6,052 nt of DNA from assembly GCA_026388345.1 (NCBI GenBank), contig JAPLJY010000318.1, positions 1 to 6,052 on the forward strand, read 5' to 3'. Below are positions 1 to 4,858 of this stretch, one piece after another. The stretch's first letter is position 1. The number at the start of each line of letters is the position of its first letter. The DNA comes from Deltaproteobacteria bacterium. GTDB lineage: Bacteria > Desulfobacterota > Syntrophia > Syntrophales > UBA5619. The position numbers and the translations under genes were made by a program. The notes beneath the pieces were generated by a model. It was not told the origin of the DNA. It did no database searches and was given only the letters and a program-made list of their open reading frames with translations.

Positions 1-236
1 GCCACGACCGGGTGGACGAAGACCTTCCCGTCCCGGAACTCCGGCGGTTTCTTGTCCATCTCTCTTAGCACGGGGAAAAGCATCCCCCGGCTCATCCGCA
101 TGGCCGTCTCCAGGACCATGTCGAAGGTCTCCTTGCCATGGTCGGCGAAATACGGATACTTCGTCAGCGCCGCCGCGTCGAACTGTTCGTAAAGCAGGAA
201 TTGCAGGTTCCGCAGACTGATGAATTTTTCCGCCAT
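1..236 (-). CDS. Acyl-CoA dehydrogenase, N-terminal part (cut by window edge)
   Basis: Acyl-CoA dehydrogenases are FAD enzymes that introduce the alpha-beta double bond into acyl-CoA thioesters and pass electrons to ETF. Only the first 78 codons are inside the window. The protein begins MAEKFISLRNLQFLLYEQF and continues with LTKYPYF, a helix ETFDMVLETAMRMSRGMLFPV, and EMDKKPPEF...GKVFVHPVV. This matches the short N-terminal extension (AcylCoA_DH_N type) and the first helices of the dehydrogenase fold, as I remember them from deltaproteobacterial members. The start is fixed by a strong Shine-Dalgarno, TAAGGAGGG on the minus strand (about 241-249), a few bases before the ATG. It lies 69 nt downstream of the transporter gene on the same strand, with no clear terminator between, so co-transcription is likely. 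FAD-binding and catalytic regions lie outside the window, so substrate specificity cannot be judged. Family call is fairly sure; exact substrate unknown. Confidence 0.85.
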   Translation of the reverse strand, partial: MAEKFISLRNLQFLLYEQFDAAALTKYPYFADHGKETFDMVLETAMRMSRGMLFPVLREMDKKPPEFRDGKVFVHPVV

Positions 237-305
237 GACACCCTCCTTATTCTGGAAGTCAATATCTTTTCCGGCCCATTACGAAGCCGCCCATATCGGG
301 TGAGA

Positions 306-1760
306 TCATCCGCGGGGGAGGAGGCGAAGCGGCTCGCCGACCGCCGCCCACCAGGGCAGCGCGATGAACAGCACCACCAGATAGGCGGCGAGCGTCATCC
401 ACAACCCGAAACGGAAGATTTCCACCGCCGTGAGATGCCCCCGTTCGTAAACCACCAGGGACGAGGCGCTCTGCGCCGGGTAGTACAGGACCGCATCGCC
501 GGCGATCATCACCGCAAGACCGCAGATGACGGGGTTGAGCCCCGTGGCCGCGCCGATCGACATCGCGATCGGGATGGTTGTCGCGAGAAATCCGGTGATG
601 TTGGGAATGAGCAGACGGATCGGTGCGGCGGCCAGGAGCAGCACGACCACGACCAGGACGGGCTGCTGCGAAAAGGCCGGCATGCCGCGCACGGTGATCT
701 CCGCGATCCAGGCGCTGGCGCCGCTGCTGCTGAGCGCTCGGGCCAGCGACAGCGAGGACGCGAGCACGAAGAAGTTGGCCCAGCCGAAACCCTTCTCGAA
801 CTCCTTCCAGGTGAGAACCCCGATGCCCGGCGTCAGCAGGCAGGCCCAGGCGAGGATCGCCGGCAAGGCCGGATTCCAGTGGTGCCACGCATCCGTTAGC
901 CACAGCAGAGAAGCCCCGATCGTGATCGCGAGCGTCCGGATCTCCTTTCCGGACAGGGGTTTCGGCTCTGCGGCCGGCAGCGGTGAGAGCGGCGTGTCGA
1001 ATCCCTTGCGGTACAGCAGGTAAATCAGCACGGCGCCGAGGGCGAGCAGTACCCTGTAGGGCACGCACATGAGCGCCAGCCAGCGGCCCCAGGAGATTCC
1101 GCCGATCAGGGATGCGGCCAGGACCGGGGTGATCCCTCCCGTCAGCAGGACGGTGGAGGCGAGCCGGTTGATGGAGTTGAGCGCCAGCATGATCGCCTTG
1201 GCAAGCGGTGCGCCCCGGGGCACGTGGCCCAGATCCAGCGCCTGTTCATAGACGAAGATGAGGATGCCCGTGCGGGTCGTCGCCGAGGGAAGCAGAAGCG
1301 TGAGCAGCGGAAATGAGAGCAGCATTTGCAGGTAAAGGGCCCGCGAGCGCCCCCGGCAGCGCCGGAGAAAGAAACGCGCCACCCTCTCGGCGAGCCCGCT
1401 CCGCAATACCGCCAGGCCGATGGTCAGGACGCCGATGAGGAAATAGGCCACCGGTTCGGCGAAACCGACCAGCGCTTCCGGGAACCCCGGTACGCCCCCG
1501 GAGAGCACGAGCGCGATGACCAACAGGATCCCGGTCACCGCCGCCGGAATCGCATCGGTGCACCACAGGCCGATCGCCATCACGGCCACGGCCAGTACGC
1601 GCTGTCCGGCCGGGGAAAGACCGGCAGGCGTCGGCAAGGCCATCAGGGCCGCGGACAATCCGGCCATAAAAACGGTGATCAGGAGCGCCCGCCATTCCGC
1701 CTTCACGGCGTTCGGCCCGTTATCCCCTGAATGGTCTGCGCCTCTTTGCGTCGGTTCCAT
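306..1760 (-). CDS. SLC13/DASS-type anion transporter (membrane permease)
   Basis: A 484-residue, strongly hydrophobic inner-membrane protein. DASS (SLC13) proteins usually move di- or tricarboxylates, sulfate or related anions with Na+. Visible family marks: DAIPAAVTGILLV near residues 69-81, the first half-repeat segment LLPSATTRTGI around 156-166, a second half-repeat segment IPNITGFLATTIPIAMSIG around 385-403, and the closing region YYPAQSASSLVVYERGH around 426-442 followed by a last helix. The order of two inverted half-repeats with hairpins fits the family. The start is set at the ATG at 1760: the frame stays open upstream, but the extra N-terminus would overlap the zinc-ribbon gene and is charged and unlike the family. 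The Shine-Dalgarno is weak, and the upstream gene stops only 2 nt before, so translational coupling is plausible. Oddity: the first SNT motif reads SAT, lacking the usual Asn. Substrate cannot be read from sequence; a carboxylate fits the adjacent acyl-CoA dehydrogenase. Confidence 0.85.
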   Translation of the reverse strand: MEPTQRGADHSGDNGPNAVKAEWRALLITVFMAGLSAALMALPTPAGLSPAGQRVLAVAVMAIGLWCTDAIPAAVTGILLVIALVLSGGVPGFPEALVGFAEPVAYFLIGVLTIGLAVLRSGLAERVARFFLRRCRGRSRALYLQMLLSFPLLTLLLPSATTRTGILIFVYEQALDLGHVPRGAPLAKAIMLALNSINRLASTVLLTGGITPVLAASLIGGISWGRWLALMCVPYRVLLALGAVLIYLLYRKGFDTPLSPLPAAEPKPLSGKEIRTLAITIGASLLWLTDAWHHWNPALPAILAWACLLTPGIGVLTWKEFEKGFGWANFFVLASSLSLARALSSSGASAWIAEITVRGMPAFSQQPVLVVVVLLLAAAPIRLLIPNITGFLATTIPIAMSIGAATGLNPVICGLAVMIAGDAVLYYPAQSASSLVVYERGHLTAVEIFRFGLWMTLAAYLVVLFIALPWWAAVGEPLRLLPRG

Positions 1761-1762
1761 CT

Positions 1763-1888
1763 TCAATCCATATCCGCCGCTTCGCCGCAACTCCGGCAGC
1801 GTTTCGCCCCCCGGAAGAGGGCGTTTCCGCAGCGGGGGCAATGATAGCGCTTCTCCTCCGCCTTCCTTGGGGTAGATTTCTTTCGCAT
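1763..1888 (-). CDS. Zinc-ribbon microprotein (41 residues)
   Basis: A very small basic protein, MRKKSTPRKAEEKRYHC..., with a single zinc ribbon: C17-P-R-C20-G, an eight-residue loop ALFRGAKR, then C31-R-S-C34-G. The CxxC-CxxC knuckles are the double-zinc-ribbon/rubredoxin-like kind that binds one Zn2+. The ATG at 1888 is preferred because GGGAAGG lies about 7 nt upstream. Longer in-frame starts at 1930 and 2008 exist, but the 1930 start has no good ribosome site, and the extra residues show no domain. The stop is 2 nt from the transporter ATG, so the two are probably co-translated. Role unknown: such ribbons may bind RNA, DNA or protein, and this one may assist or regulate the permease. The intact Cys pattern argues that it is real, but its size leaves doubt. 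Confidence 0.6.
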   Translation of the reverse strand: MRKKSTPRKAEEKRYHCPRCGNALFRGAKRCRSCGEAADMD

Positions 1889-2122
1889 CTTCTTACCTTC
1901 CCACGGATCAGGTCTATAGCCGTCTAACATAAAGTTGGAGTCGAGTAGACCGGTTTTCCCCGATATACAGGTTGATGTTTGTTTTCTCCTTTTACCGTCC
2001 GATTTCACGGCTGTGCCACATTATCTCACCGTGTATCCGTTGGCCCCAGCCCCTCGCATCCAGCCGGCAACATTTACATCATTCATATCACACTTATGGA
2101 GGGAAAAAACATCATTGATTGC

Positions 2123-2151
2123 CTTTCGAAGTCCAGCATTTTCTTCGAGGG
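2123..2151 (+). other. Stem-loop in the divergent intergenic region
   Basis: CTTTCGAAG (2123-2131) can pair with CTTCGAGGG (2143-2151) around an 11-nt loop. The core TCGAAG/CTTCGA is perfect, and two outer G-U pairs work only in plus-strand RNA. No T-run follows directly, so it is not a terminator by itself. It may be part of a leader or small RNA, or chance. Confidence 0.35.
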
Positions 2152-2155
2152 CAAC

Positions 2156-2197
2156 GGTTTGTGGATAAAAGCACGCATCACCGAAAGAACCTTTTTT
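2156..2197 (+). terminator. Weak hairpin followed by T6, terminator-like
   Basis: GGTT (2156-2159) can pair with AACC (2188-2191), with a smaller inner GT/AC plus GAT/ATC helix (2161-2166 with 2177-2181), and is followed directly by six T residues (2192-2197). The geometry is that of a plus-strand intrinsic terminator, but the stem is short, interrupted and AT-containing. No gene reads into it, so it would only make sense for a small untranslated transcript from upstream. Confidence 0.2.
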
Positions 2198-2204
2198 CTC
2201 AGCA

Positions 2205-2249
2205 CCGCTCCTTTCAGGTTATAGGGTGTTGTGGATCAGACAGGAGCGG
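2205..2249. repeat. 8-bp inverted repeat with 29-nt spacing
   Basis: CCGCTCCT (2205-2212) is the reverse complement of AGGAGCGG (2242-2249). It lies upstream of the ATPase gene, and the right arm abuts the candidate -10 box. It could be a paired protein-binding site or a long-loop hairpin. Eight matched GC-rich bases in this AT-leaning stretch are notable but could be chance. Confidence 0.35.
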
Positions 2250-2256
2250 CAATAAT
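2229..2256 (+). promoter_or_regulatory. Candidate promoter for the ATPase gene (weak)
   Basis: TTGTGG (2229-2234), a 16-bp gap and AATAAT (2251-2256) give a sigma70-like pair with three of six and five of six consensus matches. A competing reading is TTGCAA (2269-2274), 16 bp, TAAAGT (2291-2296). Either would give a short leader before the ATPase start at 2322. Neither is decisive; the AT-rich setting supports a promoter somewhere here. Confidence 0.3.
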
Positions 2257-2296
2257 GTAAATTATCATTTGCAAATTTACTTTAAATATGTAAAGT
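2257..2296. repeat. Cluster of GTAAA/TTTAC palindromes upstream of the ATPase
   Basis: Three small dyads sit back to back: GTAAAT (2257-2262) with ATTTAC (2275-2280); the perfect 10-bp palindrome ATTTGCAAAT (2267-2276); and ACTTTA (2279-2284) with TAAAGT (2291-2296). The same GTAAA/TTTAC word is used on both strands. The position, 26-65 nt before the ATPase ATG, is where an operator would be expected. AT-rich DNA makes such palindromes easier by chance, so regulator binding is only inferred. Confidence 0.4.
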
Positions 2297-2310
2297 CGAA
2301 TTAACATTTC

Positions 2311-2315
2311 TGAGG
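2311..2315 (+). promoter_or_regulatory. Ribosome binding site that decides the ATPase start
   Basis: TGAGG lies 6 nt before the ATG at 2322. An in-frame TTG at 2316 is also open, but it would sit directly against this site with no spacing, so ATG 2322 is chosen, two codons further in. Confidence 0.6.
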
Positions 2316-2321
2316 TTGCCC

Positions 2322-3539
2322 ATGGAAGGTTTTTTTGCGGAACAGGCCCGGCTCATCCGGGCAGTCGGCGAGAGGAGGCGTTATCTCTACGACGCCGTCG
2401 ATCGGGATCTGCGCTGCGTCGGGATTCTCGGCGCCCGGGGGACGGGCAAGACGACGCTGATGCTCCAGATGGTCAGAGAGCACTCCGCCGGCGGCAGTGA
2501 TCGTGCCCTCTATGTTTCCATAGACAGCCCCTACTTTCAGGCCCACGACCTGTTTGAATTTGCCCGAACCTTTCATCAGCATGGCGGCGAAATTCTTTTT
2601 ATGGATGAGGTTCACAAGTATCCCGATTGGTCCGTCCATATCAAGTCGATCTACGACGGCCTTCCCGGTCTGAAGGTGGTCTTCACGGGATCGAGCCTTC
2701 TGAAGATTGCCCGGCAGAAGGGGGACCTGAGCCGCCGGGCCGTGATTTATCATCTGCACGGCATGTCGTTTCGGGAATACATCAATTTTACCCGACATAC
2801 CGCATTTACCTCTTTTTCACTCGAAGAGATCTTGAAAGATCACCAGGCGCTGGCAGCGGATATTTGCCGGGACTTGAAAATCCTGCGTCTCTTCAAGCAG
2901 TACCTGCGATCCGGTTATTATCCCTTTTTCCTGGAAGGGGAAGACTATTACCGGCTGAGACTCAGAGAGGTCATCAACCATATTCTGGAGGTGGACCTGC
3001 CCTATATCAGCGGCATTGAAATCCGGCAGATCGCCAAGATCAAGAAACTCCTCTACATGCTTGCCGTCACGCCGCCGTTTGCACCCAATATTGTGAAACT
3101 ATCCGAAGCAACGGAAATTTCGCGGCCGAAACTTTACGAATATCTTGAACATCTCCAGGACGCCAAACTTCTCAATCTATTGCGTCAGAGGGGAAGAGGC
3201 TATGCGATCCTCACCAAACCGGATAAAATTTACCTGGAAAACGGCAACCTGATGCACGCGATTGCAGAGGATATGAACGCCGGAACGCTCCGGGAACTCT
3301 TTTTTGTCAACCAGATCCGCAATGCGTTTTCAAACCATCCCGCCCTCGTCGACGCGATGGTCGAGCTGACCGATCGGGGGGATTTCTGGGTAAAGTCGGC
3401 TTATACCTTTGAAATCGGCGGCAAGACCAAAACCTACGACCAGCTCAAGGGTATCAAAGACAGTTATATCGCCGCCGATGATATCGAAACCGGCTTCGGA
3501 AACAAAATTCCCCTCTGGCTGTTCGGCTTTCTCTACTGA
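2322..3539 (+). CDS. AAA-type ATPase with DUF4143 C-terminal region
   Basis: A 405-residue cytoplasmic ATPase of the common but poorly understood ATPase-DUF4143 family. The N-terminal nucleotide-binding domain has Walker A GARGTGKTT (residues 37-45), Walker B ILFMDEVHKYPDW (91-103, with D95 and E96) and a sensor-1-like VVFTGSSLL (119-127). A winged-helix-like segment, NIVKLSEATEISRPKLYEYL, spans about 256-275. The C-terminal half ends in the family signature FEIGGKTKTYDQLKGIKDSY (363-382) and PLWLFGFLY; this portion resembles a degenerate PD-(D/E)xK nuclease fold. Length and ends look complete. No partner gene is adjacent on the same strand: it is divergent from the transporter operon and followed by a 219-nt gap with its own promoter for the next genes, so it is probably a single-gene unit. 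Its composition is more AT-rich than that of the transporter, which fits mobile or accessory DNA. Biological role unknown; links to DNA repair, defence or toxin-antitoxin systems would be guesses. Confidence 0.88.
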   Translation: MEGFFAEQARLIRAVGERRRYLYDAVDRDLRCVGILGARGTGKTTLMLQMVREHSAGGSDRALYVSIDSPYFQAHDLFEFARTFHQHGGEILFMDEVHKYPDWSVHIKSIYDGLPGLKVVFTGSSLLKIARQKGDLSRRAVIYHLHGMSFREYINFTRHTAFTSFSLEEILKDHQALAADICRDLKILRLFKQYLRSGYYPFFLEGEDYYRLRLREVINHILEVDLPYISGIEIRQIAKIKKLLYMLAVTPPFAPNIVKLSEATEISRPKLYEYLEHLQDAKLLNLLRQRGRGYAILTKPDKIYLENGNLMHAIAEDMNAGTLRELFFVNQIRNAFSNHPALVDAMVELTDRGDFWVKSAYTFEIGGKTKTYDQLKGIKDSYIAADDIETGFGNKIPLWLFGFLY

Positions 3540-3559
3540 TTCAGGCAGGGGCCGTCAGC

Positions 3560-3574
3560 CTGGGCCCGGCCCAG
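3560..3574 (+). terminator. GC-rich hairpin after the ATPase gene
   Basis: CTGGGC (3560-3565), loop CCG, GCCCAG (3569-3574), starting 20 nt after the ATPase stop codon. The stem is strong, but no T-run follows, so it is at best an imperfect intrinsic terminator or a transcript-end stabiliser. Confidence 0.3.
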
Positions 3575-3632
3575 ATCGTCCCCGGGCAACCCCTTCGCAA
3601 TATTTACAGTTGGAAGTATAAGAAGACCAGCC

Positions 3633-3661
3633 TTGTGAGTCAATAAAATACTGACCATAAT
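3633..3661 (+). promoter_or_regulatory. Possible upstream tandem promoter
   Basis: TTGTGA (3633-3638), exactly 17 bp, CATAAT (3656-3661). The -10 matches five of six consensus bases and the -35 four of six. It lies just before a stronger promoter at 3668-3696 and could be a second start for the Yip1 operon. Confidence 0.3.
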
Positions 3662-3667
3662 AAATCG

Positions 3668-3696
3668 TTGACATACCGGGACGGTCCCCTTATACT
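3668..3696 (+). promoter_or_regulatory. Near-consensus sigma70 promoter for the Yip1-SH3-M48-CHASE2 genes
   Basis: A perfect -35 box TTGACA (3668-3673), exactly 17 bp, then TATACT (3691-3696), five of six matches to TATAAT. Transcription would start near 3703, giving a leader of about 55 nt before the Yip1 ATG. This is the clearest promoter in the window, and the genes that follow are on the same strand with short gaps. The spacer holds an 11-bp dyad that could be an operator. Confidence 0.75.
3678..3688. repeat. 11-bp dyad inside the promoter spacer
   Basis: GGGAC-G-GTCCC is a perfect inverted repeat with a one-base centre, placed between the -35 and -10 boxes. An overlapping smaller dyad, ACCG-GGA-CGGT (3675-3685), shares it. 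A spacer position is typical for repressor operators. Short GGGACNGTCCC dyads also occur as dispersed repetitive words in some deltaproteobacterial genomes (from memory), so a repeat remnant is the alternative. Confidence 0.5.
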
Positions 3697-3758
3697 TTCT
3701 CAACAAAAGAGGACGTTCTTTCTGGATCTTGTCAGCAAATACTTAAGGAGGGGAAAAT

Positions 3759-4322
3759 ATGAATATCACGGGACGCATCAAAGGAATTTTGCTTAAACCC
3801 AAAGAGGAATGGCAGACCATTGCGGGGGAAACGACACCGATTGCCGAGTTGTATAAAAAATATATTTTTTTATTGGCGGCCATCGGACCGGTTGCCTCTT
3901 TTATCGGCATGTCCCTTGTGGGAGTCAGCCTGCCCGGGGGAGGAGCATACAGGGGATCGATCACAACAGGTATTGCGTCTGCGGTCGTTCAGTACGTTCT
4001 CACCCTCGTCAGCGTATATATCCTCGCGCTGATTATCGATGCCCTTGCCCCTACCTTTTCGGGGGAGAAAAATCTCAACCAGGCCTTCAAGCTGGCCACG
4101 TATTCTTATATACCGGGTTGGCTGGTCGGTATTTTCGCGCTCATCCCTGCCCTTGGGATCCTCGCTATTTTGGGGTTATACGGTCTATATCTCCTCTATC
4201 TCGGGTTACCCGTTCTGATGAAATCTCCAAAAGAAAAATCCACGGGGTACACGGTTGCCGTAATCATCGCTGCGATCATTATTTTTGTCGTGATCGGCGC
4301 CATCTCGCGGGTCTTTATTTGA
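3759..4322 (+). CDS. Yip1-family integral membrane protein
   Basis: A 187-residue inner-membrane protein. The N-terminus MNITGRIKGILLKPKEEW, with the aromatic-ended KPKEEW word, is characteristic of bacterial Yip1-domain (DUF1282-like) proteins. Hydrophobic segments lie at about 36-56, 72-94, 113-131, 133-153 and 163-182, giving the five helices usual for Yip1. A loop SGEKNLNQAFKLATYSYIPG (101-120) carries the conserved AFKLATYSY...P region between helices 2 and 3. The start is supported by an excellent Shine-Dalgarno, AAGGAGGGG (3745-3753), 5 nt before the ATG. It is the first gene after the strong promoter at 3668-3696, and the SH3 gene begins 44 nt after its stop. Bacterial Yip1 proteins have no firm biochemical role; the neighbours here suggest an envelope function. 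Family call is solid, function unknown. Confidence 0.85.
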   Translation: MNITGRIKGILLKPKEEWQTIAGETTPIAELYKKYIFLLAAIGPVASFIGMSLVGVSLPGGGAYRGSITTGIASAVVQYVLTLVSVYILALIIDALAPTFSGEKNLNQAFKLATYSYIPGWLVGIFALIPALGILAILGLYGLYLLYLGLPVLMKSPKEKSTGYTVAVIIAAIIIFVVIGAISRVFI

Positions 4323-4345
4323 GGCTTCATGACCGGTTGAAGCTT
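4322..4345 (+). other. Stem-loop between the Yip1 and SH3 genes
   Basis: AGGCTTCA (4322-4329) pairs with TGAAGCTT (4338-4345), including one G-U pair, around an 8-nt loop that itself contains ACCGGT. It starts on the last base of the Yip1 stop codon and is followed by only a short T stretch, then the SH3 ribosome site at 4355. It may set relative expression or be an RNA-processing point; it is weak as a terminator. Confidence 0.4.
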
Positions 4346-4366
4346 TCACAGTGTGGAGGTTTGAAA

Positions 4367-4858
4367 ATGTTTCGGATCAGAATTGTCCTGCTGGCCACCC
4401 TTTTTCTCTGCGGTTTCAGCGTGCCTCTGTTTTCTGCAACCAGCGAGCTGAGCGTCCAGGTCAAGCAGGGACAGGTGCGCTCCGAGCCGTCTTTTTTGGG
4501 GAAAGTCACGGCCACCCTTGCCTACGGAGACAAGGTGGAGATCATCGAAGACAAGGGGGCGTGGAAAATGGTGTCGATCCGCAAGATCAAGGGATGGATG
4601 CACGAGTCCGCGCTGACCACCAAAACCATCGCGCTGCAGGCGGGAAAGGCGGATGTCAAGACCGGAGCGACGAGCAGCGAGTTGGCCCTGGCCGGAAAGG
4701 GGTTCAATCCCAAGGTGGAGGCGGAATTCAAGAGCAAGAATAAGCATCTCGATTACGCCGCGATAGACCGGATGGAAAAAACGTATACGCTCAAACCCGG
4801 CCAGGTGCAGGCGTTTCTCAAACAGGGGCAGGTTCAGCCCGAGGGGGCCGTCCGATGA
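4367..4858 (+). CDS. Secreted SH3-domain protein
   Basis: A 163-residue exported protein. Residues 1-24 (MFRIRIVLLATLFLCGFSVP then LFSA) form a Sec signal peptide with a likely cut after FSA. Residues about 27-84 form a bacterial SH3 (SH3b-like) domain: VKQGQVRSEPSF, a middle strand VTATLAYGDKVEII, EDKGAWKMVSI and the closing KGWMHESAL. Such domains bind peptidoglycan or peptides in the periplasm. The remainder (about 90-163) is polar, without cysteine, and likely helical near DYAAIDRMEKTY. The start is set at the ATG at 4367, with GGAGG 7 nt upstream; the frame is open further upstream, but those codons overlap the Yip1 gene. Its stop overlaps the ATG of the M48 gene (ATGA), showing translational coupling, so it probably works with that protease, perhaps as an adaptor or cell-wall anchor. 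This role is inferred. Confidence 0.82.
   Translation: MFRIRIVLLATLFLCGFSVPLFSATSELSVQVKQGQVRSEPSFLGKVTATLAYGDKVEIIEDKGAWKMVSIRKIKGWMHESALTTKTIALQAGKADVKTGATSSELALAGKGFNPKVEAEFKSKNKHLDYAAIDRMEKTYTLKPGQVQAFLKQGQVQPEGAVR

Larger units (their letters stand above)
1889..2321. other. Divergent intergenic region without a convincing gene
   Basis: This 433-nt stretch separates the leftward zinc-ribbon/transporter genes from the rightward ATPase gene, so it should hold promoters for both. Short open frames here (up to about 80 codons) have no family resemblance, no consistent ribosome sites and overlap each other, so none is called. Composition moves from mixed to clearly AT-rich in the last 70 nt before the ATPase. 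It contains a stem-loop (2123-2151), a weak hairpin plus T6 run (2156-2197), an 8-bp inverted repeat (2205-2212 with 2242-2249) and a cluster of small palindromes (2257-2296). No clear sigma70 promoter could be assigned for the leftward genes. Confidence 0.7.

Noticed and set aside
138..899. Long plus-strand open frame of 253 codons opposite the transporter
   Set aside because: Its product is rich in Arg, Asp, Gly and His with no domain, and it lies antisense to a clear membrane protein. Long shadow frames are expected in GC-rich DNA.
259..1068. Minus-strand 269-codon frame inside the transporter
   Set aside because: It overlaps the transporter in another frame, is Arg/Ala/Gly-rich, has no recognisable domain, and the transporter frame has clear helices and family motifs.
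1923..1940. GTCTAAC followed by GTTGGAG, reminiscent of integron attC core words
   Set aside because: The second word does not fit GTTRRRY at its last base, the spacing is far too short for attC, and no integrase or cassette array is present.
1935..2304. Three short plus-strand open frames in the divergent region
   Set aside because: They overlap each other in different frames, have no family resemblance, and lack consistent ribosome sites.
4118..4366. Upstream extension of the SH3 protein frame
   Set aside because: It lies inside the Yip1 gene in another frame. The ATG at 4367 has a good ribosome site and begins a proper signal peptide.
4463..4835. Repeated word KQGQV at residues 33-37 and 152-156 of the SH3 protein
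   Set aside because: Only five residues, in different structural settings and with no further similarity around them, so it is likely chance.
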